DNA of 64,000 nucleotides. Origin: Erodium maritimum (taxonomy: Eukaryota > Streptophyta > Magnoliopsida > Geraniales > Geraniaceae). The translations under genes were made by a program, and so were the position numbers. Every line of letters begins with the position of its first letter. The first letter of the stretch is position 1. Shown in pieces: positions 1 to 12,562 of the stretch. The notes beneath the pieces are model-generated. The model saw only the letters and a list, made by a program, of their open reading frames with translations. It made no database searches and was not told the DNA's origin. The stretch lies in the NCBI GenBank assembly GCA_963921825.1, contig OY997588.1, positions 133,951,203 through 134,015,202 on the forward strand, in the 5' to 3' direction.

Positions 1-791
1 TTCCGCGCCGCGTACCGTGCCGGTACCCAACCCGTTCCGTGCTGCACGCCATGCCGGCACTAGACCCATTCCGGGTCCCATTCCGGGCCGAACCAGGCCA
101 GAACCTTCCCTTTTCTTCCCCAACTCGGATTCCACGAAAATCAGACCAAAACCCCAATTTCCAACTTCTCTCAACTCCAAAATAACCATCAAAAGCCTCC
201 AATCATCAACACCCTCAATGGGTTCATCAAAACTTCAACCAAACACAATCAAAACAACCTAACTTCACTAGTTCTTCTCCAAACAACAACCAAAAGAGCT
301 AGTTCTTCAAGCTCAAGCCAAAACTCACAAAAACCCAAACTAGAAAGTGGATGAAATGAGAAGTTAAGAGCATCCATACCTTTAGGATGTGTAGGAGATG
401 AAGCTAGCAAGCTCTAGGAGGGGGAATGGTGAAAGGATGAGCCAAAAATCCTCCCTTTGCTCTCTTTCTTCTTGCTCAAGCCAAGAGCTTCTCCCTTTCT
501 CTCCCTCTATCAAAACTCCGTTGCAACAAAGAGTAGAATGGCTGAATTGTCTCCAACATTTGCCTTAAATGACCTAAAAGCTAAATGACCAAAAGCCCCT
601 TTCAAGTTTTATCCACTTAAAGGCTTTAAGGAGGGCCCCGGAAATGACCCAACTAAGCTATCCGTGATGACGGCTAAGCTTTTTGGGCCCCGGAAAGGTC
701 CCGAATGACTTCCTGAGTCATCGGTTGACTTTTCCGGCCGAAAGTCAAACTTGTCTAGAAATCACCGGTTCGACCGGGGACGGTTCTTACA
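1..791 (-). mobile_element. Inverted chromovirus LTR, cut by the window edge
   Basis: Read on the minus strand, this stretch begins at 791 with TGTAAGAACCG and follows the left half of the E1 3' LTR (7998 onward): the same AAAGTCAACCGA, GTCATTCGGGACC and GGGGCCCAAAAA segments, then the GC-rich GGNACGGNACG part at 1-110. It is therefore an LTR in reverse orientation, inserted into the plus-strand LTR that resumes at 792. The bases after its end (AGAAG, 792-796) are the likely target duplication; the partner copy would lie left of the window. I cannot tell whether it is a solo LTR or belongs to a full element. Confidence 0.8.
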
Positions 792-2337
792 AGAAGTAAC
801 AAGGGAAAGGAGGCTCTTTTTGATCATTTATCCACCAAAACTCTTGGATTCTTCACTAGTTCTCATCTCTTCTCCATTGCCAAGGTGAATCCTCTACTCT
901 TTTTCGTTTTTGTGCAATTTAGATTATGGGTTTGGAAAAAAAATGCATGAAAATGGTTGGGTTTCATTGGGTTTTGAGTTGGATGACTAGATGAATGTGT
1001 TGTTGAAGTTAAGAGGGTGTTTTGGGTAGAAATCAATTGGATTTTGATGTTTCGATGAAGACCCATCATGGGTAATGAAGTATTGAGGGTTTTGGATCTG
1101 TTTTGGAGGTTTGGGAGGTCATCAATGGAGTTCTGAGGTGGATTTTTCGTAGAAACGAAGTTGGGGGAGGAAGAAGAAGGGAAAATGGTATGCTCGGTTT
1201 TCTCGTTAAATCAAGAAGCTTTGATTGTGATGCTTGATGTGTGGTTTATCCGTTGTTAGATTGAGAATCATGATATGGTATGCTCGGTGTAGTATGTTGT
1301 TATGTTTTGACAAGTGTGACATTTTTGATATGATGTGAACCAAGATTTGTGATATGATTGGGTGATTGATAGACCGATGTGTTGTGTTGTGGTAAGTTGG
1401 CTCGGTTGGTATACCGTGATTGATTTATGGCATTGTGATGCGTGAGACTCTCTTGATGTATGTTTCAAGACGGGGTGTTTTCAGGTATGATACCTACACC
1501 GAGGGGGTATGCCGGTGTAGGGTGGTATCTAGGCCGACGGTGTGGTCCCACGTACGCGGTCCCCCGGGGAGTGGTTCCGGTACGATACCTACATCGAGGG
1601 GGTATGCCGCTGTAGGGTATCTAGGTCGAGGATGATGTGATTAGTGTCGTGATTGTGCCCCGATGCGGTTCCGGGAAGACATCTAGGCCGAGGTTGTGTG
1701 TTCTGGTATGATGTATCGTGATTGGCACCCCGATGTGTGTTCCGGGAAGATATCTAGGTCGATGTTGTGTGGTCTGGTACGATATGGTTGAGTCGGATTG
1801 TGGACAGCAGGCGGAATTCGGGGACTGCTGTACGGGACGTATGACTGTTTTACTGTGTGTTGTATGCTTGATGATTAGATAAGTGATGTGAGTACAGTGT
1901 GATAATGATCATGTAAGTGTGTTTGTGAGTATGTGTTCTCCGTGGTGTCATTAGCGTCGTGCCTTACTAGTATGCCCTAATTGGACGGTTACTCGTGGTG
2001 GTGAGCGGATACTCACTACCTTAACTACTTTTCCTACTAAGCGAAAGCTCACCCCTTTACTTTATTGTTCTACAGGTCTTGAGCGGGATTTGGCCTAGCG
2101 GGGTTCTCGGAGCTTGGGAGTTAGCGAGGGTCTTAGGCTAGTTTGGTCTAGAGACGTACTGTTTCATTGCCACTAAACGTATTTATTATTTGGTTTTGAC
2201 GAGCTATTGACCCGTGTTGTTACTTGGATCTTTTAAACTATTTATTGGAGACTCATTTTGGTTTTAAAGTTGTTGTTATCATTTATTATTTTAGTTCACG
2301 TCTCGAGTCCGGTCAAAACCGGATTTAGGGCGTGACA
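792..2337 (+). repeat. E1 5' LTR, right part
   Basis: From 797 this matches the 3' LTR at 8493 onward (AACAAGGGAAAGGAGGCTC, then several hundred bases of close similarity), and it ends in GGGCGTGACA just before the primer site. The missing left part lies beyond the inverted LTR at 1-791. The right half has a repeated GGTGTAGGG...ATCTAGG motif at 1490-1760, shared with the inverted solo LTR at 19.5-24.9 kb. I call this right-half type X. Confidence 0.85.
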
Positions 2338-2340
2338 ATT

Positions 2341-2353
2341 TGGTATCAGAGCC
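2341..2353 (+). other. Primer binding site, initiator tRNA-Met type
   Basis: TGGTATCAGAGCC three bases after the LTR end is the standard plant primer site complementary to the 3' end of initiator tRNA-Met. It fixes the 5' LTR boundary at 2337 and the plus-strand orientation of E1. Confidence 0.92.
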
Positions 2354-3203
2354 AGGTTACGTTTTTCAAAAACTTCGGACCGTACGTCAATTAGCTGGGT
2401 AGAGTTAAGTCGATAGGTTTCCGTATGCCGGCAGGTCGGTGACGCAAGTCGGATATGTCCTACGCGTGGAACCGAGGCGAAGAGAGTCTCAGGGTAGTGA
2501 AATGCCCGGTCTAAGTATTGTGTACTGGTGGTGAACCATTATGGTTGGTGTCATTGTTTGGGTTATTAATTGTTGAGTGTGGACGTGGCCGGGCGGTAAA
2601 AGTGTAATTACCGAGACCCGAGGTGTATACCTGTGATGACTTGCTTTGTGTTTGAGTGTGTTAAATGTTGTGTGCAGGTTGTGATTTGAATGTCCCGCAT
2701 AAGCGGATGGTTAGTGAAATTTACGAACGGGTCATGCCCAATTTTCTGCAGAAACTGAAGTGTATGTACCATCACGATTCGGCTATAAGGGCCACTATAG
2801 TTGGACGTGATGGGGGATGTCCAGTGGTTACAACGTAGTTCGGGGACACTTGAACCGGGTTGTAACGACACGATGTCAACACGAATGTTATGTTAGAAAG
2901 AGGAAGTGCTAAATAAATTGAAACTAAGTTGATGTTTACCCATTGTGGAGTTGTTGTGTGGTATGAATTGTGGACTGTGTGACTTGTGTGTAAACTCGTT
3001 GATTGAATGCTTGACTTGTGTGGCGCACTAGTGTGCGAGCTTCTTTGATTGTGTGAACTAGTATGACTATACTATACAACATATATTATTAGTACGAGTG
3101 CGACTTTTATGATACGTGTGTGAACGTTAGTTATTTAAGTGCATCGTTTCATACGAAGATTAAGAAACGGAACATGTGTGTTATCTGTGCAGCGGATATA
3201 CGA
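2354..3203 (+). other. E1 untranslated leader
   Basis: About 850 bases between the primer site and gag with no recognisable coding sequence. It is T/G-rich and contains short palindromes such as GCGCACTAGTGTGCG near 3025. It corresponds in position to the hairpin-rich leader of E3 (43.0-44.7 kb), and the block near 2690-2830 (cgcataagcgg...atcacg) is recognisably homologous to 43.94-44.07 kb. Confidence 0.6.
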
Positions 3204-4343
3204 CATGACGGCGACTTACGTACCACGAGGCACCAGGAGCCGGCCAGCTGGGGGCCTAGGGTAGCCACCTGCCATTGAGTCGGTAGGGGCAACTAGTGCC
3301 CAAGGTGCACCCGCTGAGGGGCACGAGAGAGTTGATGTTGGGCCATCGGGACTTCCACCCAAAGTTCCGCCAGTCACCGAGCCGACCCAGGCGCCAGCCT
3401 TAGAGGAGTTGACTTGCACAGTTCAGAGCTTAGCGGCGATCATCGCCCAAAGAGAGGCTACGACCCGGCACCGGAGCCCGTGCCTGCTGCCACTACAGCC
3501 GCCACCGTCAGGCCTAGCCAGGCCAACAGCTACACCACTCAGGCGTTGAGGGACTTCCGCAGGCTGGGCACACCTGTCTTTTCCGGGGAGCCAAACCACG
3601 AGGCAGCCGAGAGATGGTTGGAGCGGATGACCCGCAACTTGGATAGATCGGGGATACTGGATGGTGGCATGAGAGTATCTTTTGTGGCGTTTCAGCTTGA
3701 GGGAGATGCCTACCATTGGTGGCAGCGTGAGCAAGCGCGAGTGGGGGATGACTTTTCGCTGTTTGGACAGCGATTCTTGGAGCATTACTTCCCGCAGTCA
3801 GTACTGGATGACAGACACCAGCAGTTCCTGGAACTGCGTCATGAGGGTATGACAGTGTCTAAGTACGAGGCGAGGTTCACCTCCTTATCCCGATTCGCCC
3901 AAGAGACGGTACCAACCGAGGCTCACCGCTACCGACGATTTGAGGGAGGGCTTCACCCTGCGATTGTGGACCAGGTTGTCGTTCTGAGGACCCATGTGTA
4001 CTCGGACATAGTGAATCAGGCACTGGTGGTGGAGCGACGCTTCAGAGAGACCGCCAGAGTTCGAGAGAGCAGGCCGAGGACATCTGAGGCCCGTGATCTG
4101 AGGAGACAGAGGACCTCGGGATCTTTCAGGCCCCAGACACAACCGATCGGGATGCGACAGGTCGGATCAGTGGCATCCGTTGGACATGCACCGTCGGAGA
4201 GAGCGTGTTTCAGGTGTGGGCAGTCGGGCCATATGGCTCGAGACTGTCAGAGGGGCAGTGGACCAGCAGACCGTCCGGTGGGCAGACCTGAGAGGAGGCA
4301 GAGTGCCGGGCCACCGCTATGCCACCAGTACGGCCGGCCATGA
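3204..4343 (+). pseudogene. E1 gag (capsid and nucleocapsid), fossil
   Basis: A long open stretch begins near 3414. It encodes a retrotransposon gag core (FRRLGTPVFSGEPN, then AERWLERM and AYHWW-type motifs) followed by a CCHC zinc knuckle, CFRCGQSGHMARDC, near 4207-4248. In the family, Gag forms the cytoplasmic virus-like particle and the knuckle binds the RNA genome. A likely original start is the ATG at 3204. The frame is broken, so no functional product is expected. Confidence 0.85.
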
Positions 4344-4561
4344 CACTTCGTTGTTAGGTGCCCCGATCGGTTGGGAGAGACATCGGCTCCGCGACCACAG
4401 CAGTCGCAGACTGGGCAGTCGCCCTAGTTCCATCATCGTCAGCTCAGGCGCAGAGAGCTCTGCGGTAGGCAGCGAGGGCGCCAGCGCCGAGACAGAGAGG
4501 TGCACAACATGTGGCACTTCCACCACCCCCGAGAGGCGGACCTCAGGCATCTTAGGGCAGG

Positions 4562-7500
4562 GTGTACGCGGTCGCTGACTCTCGAGCTGAGGGACGTCAC
4601 TCCGGCCATGAGGCTACTCAGGGTACGTGCTTGCTTTACACTTCATGGGCGTCTTTCTTATTTGATACTGGGGCATCACATTCTTTCATCTCTTCTTCTT
4701 TCGCTGGTATGTTGGGGTTGAGGGTGGAGTCTTTGAGTCGACCTTTATGTCTTGACACCCCTGTTACGGGAGAGCTAGTTCTTAGTATCGTATGTCGTGC
4801 ATGTGAGATTAGAGTGGTTGATTGCCCTTTTTATGGTGATTTGCTTGTGTTGGACATGACGGCATTTGACGTGATCTTGGGGATGGACTGGATGACGAGG
4901 TACCGGGCGTCGATCGACTGTTATCGGCGGCAGGTGACTGTAGTATCAGGCGACATGATCGCCACCGGTGTCTTGGGCAGTAGGAGCGGAGTTCTCCTGT
5001 CAGCGTTGACCATGGGAGATGAGGTGAAGACCGTGTAGAGTAGAGAGCTGACGCGGGTAGTATGGGAGTTCCCGGAAGTCTTTCCGGTGGAGTTGTCAGG
5101 ATTACCACCGGCGCGCGAGGTGGAGTTTAGGATCGACTTGATACCGGATACGGCGCCGATATCCATGGCCCCGTATCGGTTTGCACCAGCCGAGTTGGTC
5201 GAGTTGAAGCTACAACTCGAGGAGCTTCGAGAGAAGGGATTTATCCGTCCGAGCACTTCACCGTGGGGAGCACTCGCCCTCTTCGTGAAGAAGAAGGGTG
5301 GAGCGTTGAGGATGTGCATCGATTACCGGAAGTTGAACCGCGTCACGGTGAAGAACCGCTACCCGATACAGAGGATCGATGATTTGTTCGATCAGCTGAG
5401 AGGAGCAAAGTGCTTCTCGAAGATTGACCTACGATCCAGGTATTATCAGTTGAGGGTTCGGGAAGAGGATGTGGCGAAGACCACATTTCGGACTCGGTAT
5501 GGGCACTACAAGTTCCTGGTGATGCCGTTCGGGCTGACGAACGCGCCTGCAGCGTTCATGGATTTGATGAACGAGATCTTGTGACCGTACTTGGATCAGT
5601 TCGTCGTGGTATTCGTGGATGATATTCTGATTTACTCGCCGAGTGAGGAGGCGCATGTGGAGCATTTGAGGACAGTTTTGACCTTGTTGCGCACTCACCA
5701 ATTGTACGGAAACTTAGAGAAGTACGAGTTTTGGCTCGCCGAGGTGAAGTTCCTCGGGCATGTTGTGTCCCGAGAGGGTATACTAGTGGACTCGGCGAAG
5801 ATTGACACGGTTTCGAAGTGGGCACGCCCAAGAGTGTCTTTGAGATCCGTAGCTTCCTGGGATTGGCAGGATACTATCGACGGTTCGTCCAGGACTTCTC
5901 ACGCTTGGTCGCGCCGATGACGGCCTTGACATGCAAGGGAGCCGAGTTTGTGTGGACTGATGAGTGTGAGCACTCCTTTACCGAGCTGAAGGCTCGACTG
6001 ACTACCGCGCCCGTGTTGATAGTGCCGGAGCGCGGGGTCGGATATGATGTGTATTGTGATGCATCCGGTGAGGGACTAGGGTGTGTGTTGATGCAGTCCG
6101 GGAAGGTAGTTGCTTATGGCTCCAGACAGTTGAAGACACATGAGCGCAACTACCCTACCCATGATCTAGAGTTGGCAGCAGTCGTCTTTGCGCTGAAGAG
6201 CTGGTGACACTACTTGTATGGAGAGCGATTCCGGGTGTTCTCGGATCACAAGAGTCTCAAGTACATCTTCTCCCAGCGCGACTTGAACATGCGCCAGAGG
6301 CGGTGGATGGAGCTACTTGAGGAGTACGACTTCGAGCTACTCTACCATCTAGGCAAGGCAAACGTTTTCGTCGATGCCCTGAGTAGGAAGTCGACTCACT
6401 ACCTTTCCATGATATCAGTCCGAGAGTGGGACATGATGGAGGAGCTGAGCACGTTCAGGCTTGAGCTAGATGAGATCATCGATGGCGTGGCCATGTGTTC
6501 GCTGGTGGATCAGTCCACACTAGTTGCTCGTGTGCTGGAGGCACATGCCGAGGATGCCGAGTCGGCAGAGATCCGGGAGAGGATTATCAGCGGTGTTGAC
6601 ACTTAGGGCTGGGAGCAGGGTACTGATCTGGGTCTACGTTACCGAGGAGGGTTGTTTGTGTCTGCGGTTGTAGAGACGATGTGTTGAGAGAGTCTCATCA
6701 CTCTCGTCTTGTTATGCACCCGGGTGGCACCAAGATGTATCGGGATATCAGACGGCAATTCTGGTGGAGCAGGATGCGGAGAGCAGTTGCAAAGTTCGTC
6801 TCGAGATGCCTCACCTGTCAGCAAGTGAAGGTCGAGCATCAGCGTCCCGCCAGTTTATTATAGCCATTGCCGATCGCGCAGTGGAAGTGTTAGCACGTCA
6901 CGATGGACTTTGTGTGTGGCTTACCGAGGTCGCCGAGAGGGCACGACGCAGTTTGGGTAGTGGTCGACCGACTGTCCAAGTCGGCACACTTCTTAGCCAT
7001 GAGGATGACTGATACGGTTGACACTCTTAGCCTTCTGTACGTTTGAGAGATTATCCGTCTTCACGGGGTTCCAATGTCGGTTGTGTCCGACAGATATCCT
7101 CGTTTCACCTCCAGGTTTTGGGAGAGCTTGCAGAGAGAACTGGGGACCGAGGTCTTGCTCAGTACAACGTATCACCCACAGACCGACGGTCAGTCAGAGC
7201 GCATGATTCAAATCTTAGAGGATATGCTACGGCCATGTGTGTTGGACTTCCGAGGGTCATGGGAGGACTACTTACCATAGACAGAGTTCGCCTACAACAA
7301 CAGCTTCCAGGCCAGTATCGGGATGGCACCGTTTGAGGCGTTGTATGGTAGGTCGTGTCGTTCACCCGTGTGTTGGGTAGAGGTGGGAGACAGGAGTTTA
7401 CTTGGTCCAGATCTTGTCCGGGAGACGACTGAGAAGGTCGCGCTGATTCGGGAGCGGTTGAAAACCGCGCAGAGCCGACAGAAGAGTTATGCTGATAGAC

Positions 7501-7946
7501 GACGCCGACCTCTCGAGTTCATTGTTGGTGATCATGTGTTCCTGAAGGTGAGCCCGAAGAAGGGGCTAGTGCGGTTCAACCGCGGTAGAGGCAAGTTGGC
7601 CACGCGGTTTATCGGACCTTTTGAGGTTTTGGGCAGAGTTGGAGCCGTTGCTTACCGCCTTGCATTGCCACCGCAGCTTGGGAACATTCATAACGTCTTC
7701 CACGTTTCCCAACTGCGGAAGTACACTGCGGACCTCTCCCACGTTATTGAGTGGATGGACATCGAGGTAGCTGAGGATGTTTCGTATAAGGAGCAGCCAG
7801 CCAGGATTCTGGATACGCGAGAGCAGGTCTTGCGTGGCAAGACTATCCCACTGGTACGGGTGCAGTGGCGGCACCACGGAGCAGAGTCGACCTGGGAACG
7901 CGATGATGAAGTTCGTGCGAAGTACCCCAGCCTGTTTGACAATTGA
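4562..7946 (+). pseudogene. E1 pol: protease, RT, RNase H, integrase, chromodomain, fossil
   Basis: The domains appear in Ty3/gypsy order. Aspartic protease: FDTGASHSF near 4650. Reverse transcriptase: CIDYRKLN near 5310, [11 protein letters not shown] near 5515, FVDDILIYS near 5610. RNase [14 protein letters not shown] near 6050. Integrase: zinc-binding region near 6700-6850, TYHPQTDGQSER near 7170, APFEALYGR near 7325. The C-terminal tail has the HNVFHVSQLRKY motif near 7690 and a chromodomain-like end (VRVQWRHHGAESTWE). The frame is interrupted several times along its length and it is treated as dead. Confidence 0.92.
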
Positions 7947-7984
7947 GGTACGTCCGTTTTAAATTTCGAATACAAATTTCTTTT

Positions 7985-7997
7985 AAGGGGGGTAGAT
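7985..7997 (+). other. E1 polypurine tract
   Basis: AAGGGGGGTAGAT directly precedes the 3' LTR start TGTAAGAACC. This is the plus-strand primer position in the family, and the same motif precedes the E3 3' LTR at 50.66 kb. Confidence 0.88.
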
Positions 7998-9090
7998 TGT
8001 AAGAACCGCCCCTGGTCGATCCCGGTCGAACCATTAGTTTTTGGCGAAAGTTGACTTCTTGCCGAGAAAGTCAACCGATTACTCCGGGAGTCATTCGGGA
8101 CCTTTCCGGGGCCCAAAAATCTTAGCCAACGTTACGGTTAGCTTAATTGGTCCGTTTCCTTTCAAACGGCTGTAATTGTGAAAAAGTCAACCCAGGGTCA
8201 ATTTCGGTCAAACCTTGAGTCCTAGTGAAGTAATTAATTGTTGCTGGGATTTATTGGATTAGAGGTGGTCCCCACATGGACACTTGTCCATGTTGACTTG
8301 GAAGGGAAGAAATGGGTGAGATTTGACCAAACTACCCTCATGTGAGCTTAAGTGGGAGAGAAGGGCACTTTAGAGATTTCTCCTTTAGGTTTAATACCTC
8401 ATTGGGACACATTTAAACCCAACTATTCTTGTGTTGGCCGAAAATCACCAAGGGAGGAGAGAAGAAGGAGCTCCAAAACTTGGAGAAAAAGAAACAAGGG
8501 AAAGGAGGCTCTTTTGGATCATTTCTCCACCAAAACTCTTAGATTCTTCACTAGTTCTCATCTCTTCTCCATTGCCAAGGTGAATCCTCTAACTTTTTTC
8601 GCTTTTGTGGCAATTTAGATTATGGGTTTGGTAAAAAAGGCATGAAAATGGTTGGGTTTCATTGGGTTTTGAGTTGGATGACTAGATGAATGTGTTGTTG
8701 AAGTTAAGAGGGTGTTTTTGGGTAGAAATCAATTGGATTTTGATGTTTGGATGAAGACCCATCATGGGTAATGAAGTATTGAGGGTTTTGGATCTATTTT
8801 GGAGGTTTGGGAGGTCATCAATGGAGTTTTGAGGTGGATTTTTCGTAGAAACGAAGTTGAGGGAGGAAGAAGATGGGTCTGTCCAAACCGGCACGGAACG
8901 CCACACGGACCGGGCCTGATACCGGAACGGAACGCCGCACGGACTATGCCAGGTATCGGGCCTGTGTGCCGCACGGACCGTGCCTGGTTCCAGTCAGGTG
9001 TGCTGCACGGGCCGGGTCGGGTACCGGGCCTGTGGGCCACCCGGATTGGGCCTCGTTCCGGCCCATTTTCCTTTCAACCCATGTTTTAAC
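7998..9090 (+). repeat. E1 3' LTR, truncated
   Basis: It starts TGTAAGAACCG after the polypurine tract. This is left-half type A, also seen inverted at 1-791 and in the solo LTR at 22.07 kb. From 8493 it matches the 5' LTR. It carries a GC-rich cassette of GCACGGACC-like units at 8880-9060 that is missing from the 5' LTR of the same element, and it ends abruptly before a copia fragment without reaching a GCGTGACA terminus. Boundary approximate. Confidence 0.82.
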
Positions 9091-9187
9091 TCTCAGGCAT
9101 AATTTAGTCGTCTTCTCGTTAAAACGCAATTGATTTAGTCGTCTTTTCATTAAAATGCAATTGATTTAACATTCGGTAAATTGTTAG

Positions 9188-11875
9188 CACTGATCATTAA
9201 TTTGAGGGAAAACTTCCTTGATCATCTCATTAAGTCTATTCGTCTTGATAATGCTGGAGAACTCACGTCGAGTACGTTTGATGACTATTGCATGTCTTTA
9301 GGGATTGATGTTGAACATCTTGTTGCACTTGTCCATACCCAAAATGGTTTAGTATAATCGTTTATTAAACGTATACAGGTAATTGCATGTACATTACTAA
9401 TGCAGTTACGGTTACCTATTTCTACTTGGGGCATCATCTATTACATGTTGCATATTTAATTTGGTTGAGGCCTATTGCATATCTCCGATATTCTCCTATG
9501 CAACTTATGTGTGGTCATGAACGTGATATATCCAAGTTGTGAACCTTTGGTTGCGCCGTGCAAGTGCCGATTGCACCTCCTAAACGCACAAAAATAGGAC
9601 CCCAACGGCGATTGGGAGTTTATGTTGGTTTTGATTCATCGTCAATAATCAGGTATCTTGAACCCTTGACGGGTGACATGTTTACTGCAAGGTTTGCAGA
9701 TTGTCATTTTGATGAGACATCGTTTCCATCTCTAGGTGAGAAAAATAAGCCTCCAGGAGTAAGGTAGACTAATGAAGTAAGGCATGAACTTTCTTATAAG
9801 CCTCCTGAAGTAAGGTATAAAATTTATTGGAAAGTGAACTCATTGTCTCATCTTAACCCGCGCACGCCACAGTGCGAGATGGAAGTCTAAAAGATACTTC
9901 TCTTGCAGAATATTGCAAATCAAATGCCTGATGCATTTGTAGAAACGTCAAAGATGACGAGGTCTTATATAGATGCTATCAATGTACCAACTAAAATTAA
10001 GATCACTGGTTATATTGAAAAGGCAGCTATCGATTCCTCTAATACACGCCTGAAGCGTGGAAGACCAGTTGGATCAAAAGACATTGTTCCCCAGATTAGA
10101 AAATGGCAGACGAATAGGTAGTTCTAGAAGAACCAATCTGCCCAGAAGTACCGGAAGACTCTGATACTCTTGATGAATTGAAAGAGCAAAGAATTATTGT
10201 TGATGAAGTCTTTGCATTCACAATGGCTAATGAGATAATCAATAAGTTTGATTTTGAGCCCCGAAGCATCGAAGAATGTCGTCACAAAGAATGTCATCGA
10301 AGAACCTCATTACCAGAGGTGTTTCCAGATGAACCATAGCATATGTGGGAAGAAGCAATTCAGACAGAATTGGCTTCATTGTCAAAATGCCAAGTCTTTG
10401 GGTCAGTTTTCAAAACACTAAAAGATATTAAACCTTTCAGTTACAGGTGGATATTTACAAGGAAACGAGATGAGAAAAATGAAGTCGCCCGATATAAGGC
10501 TAGACTTGTGTCCCAAGAATTCTCTCAACGAACAGGAGTTGATTTTGATGAGACATATTCCCCATTGATGGATATGATCACTTTTAGATATTTGATCAGT
10601 CTTTGAAAGACTTGATATGTGCATGATGGACGTTGTCACTACTTACCTATTTTGGCACTGATATCTATACGAAACTCCCCGATGAGCTGAGATTTCGTGA
10701 AGCAATGATAGATATCCCTAGAGATCTGTGTTCCATAAAGTTACAGAAGTCTCTGGATGGACTAAAGCAATATGGTAGGATGTGGTACCATCGCTTTAGC
10801 GAGTACCTTACCAGAGAAGCCTATAAAAATGATGTCATATGTCCATGTGTGTTCATCAAGAAAAAAAACTCTTCTTTTGTTATTATAGCAGTATAGGTTG
10901 ATGACATAAATTTGATTGGGACTCCGGAAGATATCCAAAAAGTTGTTGAGTACCTGAAAAGGGAATATGAAATGAAATATTTAGGGAAAACTAGACATTG
11001 TCTCGGCCTGTAGTTCGAGCATCTATCTGATGGCATTTTGATCCATCAATCTGCATATGTTGAAAATCTCTTGAAGCGCGTTAGCGTGGATAATGCTCAT
11101 CCACTCAATACTCCAATGGTCGTCTGATCTTTAGATCCAAAAAAGGATCCATTCTATCCCAAAGAAGCAGATGAAGCGATACTTGGTCCTGAAGTACCAT
11201 ACCTAAATGCTATTGAGGGCTTGTTGTATTTGGCACAATGTACGCGACCTGATATAGCGTTCGCAATAAATGTATTTGGCAGGTTTAGTTCAGAACCCAC
11301 TCGATGACATTGGAATGGTATCAAGCATAAATTTTGTTATTTGAGCGGAACTAGAGATTTGGGATTATTATATTCTAAGTCTAGGGGGAGCGTTGGCCTA
11401 GTTGCATATGCAGATGCAGGATATTTATCAGATCCTCACAAAGACCGCTCCTAGACAAGATATGTTTTCACCTGCAGTGAAATAACAATTTCCAAGCGCT
11501 CTACGAAGCATACTTTGGTTACGACATCCTCAAACCACTCGAAAATTGTGGCGATTCATGAAGCTAGCCAAGAGTGTGTATTCTTTCAATCTGTTATCAA
11601 GCATGTGATATGCTCAATTGGTTCTCCTCCGTCAAGTTCTCCTTCCACTATATATGAAGACAAAGCATTTGTATTGCTCAAGTCAAAGGAGGATATATCA
11701 AAGGAGATCGGATCAAGAATATCTCTTCAATGTTCTTTTATACTCATGAGCTCCAAAAGAGTAATGAGATAAATGTCAAGCAAATTCAGTCTTACGAGAA
11801 TCTGATTGATTTAATTCAGTCTTACAAGAATTTGGATCAAGAATATCTCTTCAATGTTCTTTCTACTTCAGTCTA
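9188..11875 (+). mobile_element. Ty1/copia pol remnant (integrase-RT-RNase H), broken
   Basis: Pieces of copia pol lie in order: integrase (LDNAGE...EHLVALVHTQNGL near 9245-9350), a GAG-pre-integrase-type linker, reverse transcriptase (RWIFTRKRDE near 10450, ARLVSQEFSQ near 10500, VDDINLIGTPED near 10900), and RNase H (ADAGYLSDPHKDR near 11410), ending in the usual C-terminal LIQSY-type tail near 11830. No LTR or gag is visible at either end. The frame is broken in many places (ten or more), so this is an old fossil abutting the truncated E1 LTR. Confidence 0.88.
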
Positions 11876-11879
11876 GCAG

Positions 11880-12548
11880 TATTATGACCTAATAAGTTTG
11901 AAGCATATAATATTATCTTTGTTTTGTGCATCCAACAATATAATATATAATATATGACTAAAAGTGAAAATTACATAAAAAAACATATTCTTGGATATCA
12001 TATCTAGTACTTACCTTTTGCTATATGTCCTTACAAAATATGCATGGCATTGTAAAGTGGTGGTAACTAATAAAATAATTGTGGTATTGATAATTTACAA
12101 TCATCATTTAATATTATTTATCGGCGAATTTTAGTTTTGAGTCGATTCTAAGAACAAGTGTAGCGTGCGCATCATGTATGTGACCCACGACTCACGGCTC
12201 GCAATTTAGTGAGTCGTGAATCGCACGTTGAAGAACATATTTTATGCGACTCACGACTCACTATATCACGAGTCTTGAGTCGCGAGTCGCAAGTTGCGAC
12301 CAACCAACCAAAACGCGCCACGTGGCCTCTAAAAATTCGATTTTGTGCAAACGGTTTCTAAAATTTACAATTTATAATCATTAGGTTCGTATTGTTGTAA
12401 ATAATTTATTTAATGTCTTTGATTACAAAACAAAAATTGATTTACCCTTCGAATTAAGAAAACGAATAAAAACCCAATATATATTCAACTCATGAGTCTC
12501 ATGCATAAGTCTCACACCGTAGAAAACAATATAACTTAAAAGACTTAA
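11880..12548. other. AT-rich intergenic stretch
   Basis: No gene seen. It holds the GACTC motif cluster listed separately and a perfect G-box palindrome, GCCACGTGGC, at 12317-12326. Confidence 0.5.
12140..12300. repeat. Cluster of GACTCACGACTC / GAGTCGTGAGTCG motifs
   Basis: Within about 160 bases the pentamer GACTC or its complement GAGTC recurs many times, in direct and inverted arrangements (CACGACTCACGG, GTGAGTCGTG, CGACTCACGACTCAC, GAGTCGCGAGTCGC). The unit is not a regular tandem. It could fold into several alternative stems. Origin unknown. Confidence 0.6.
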
Positions 12549-12562
12549 CTCATAATTATGCA

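Larger units (their letters stand above)
792..9090 (+). mobile_element. E1: Ty3/gypsy chromovirus (Tekay/Del-like), broken
   Basis: This is an LTR retrotransposon fossil. The order is LTR (part left of the window), tRNA-Met primer site, leader, gag with a CCHC knuckle, protease, reverse transcriptase, RNase H, integrase with a chromodomain-like tail, polypurine tract, 3' LTR. The RT-RH-IN order defines Ty3/gypsy, and the tail ending in a VQW...ESTWE motif points to a chromovirus. The reading frames are interrupted about ten times, so it is dead. The 3' LTR is truncated near 9.09 kb, where unrelated sequence and then a copia fragment follow. Right boundary approximate. Confidence 0.9.
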
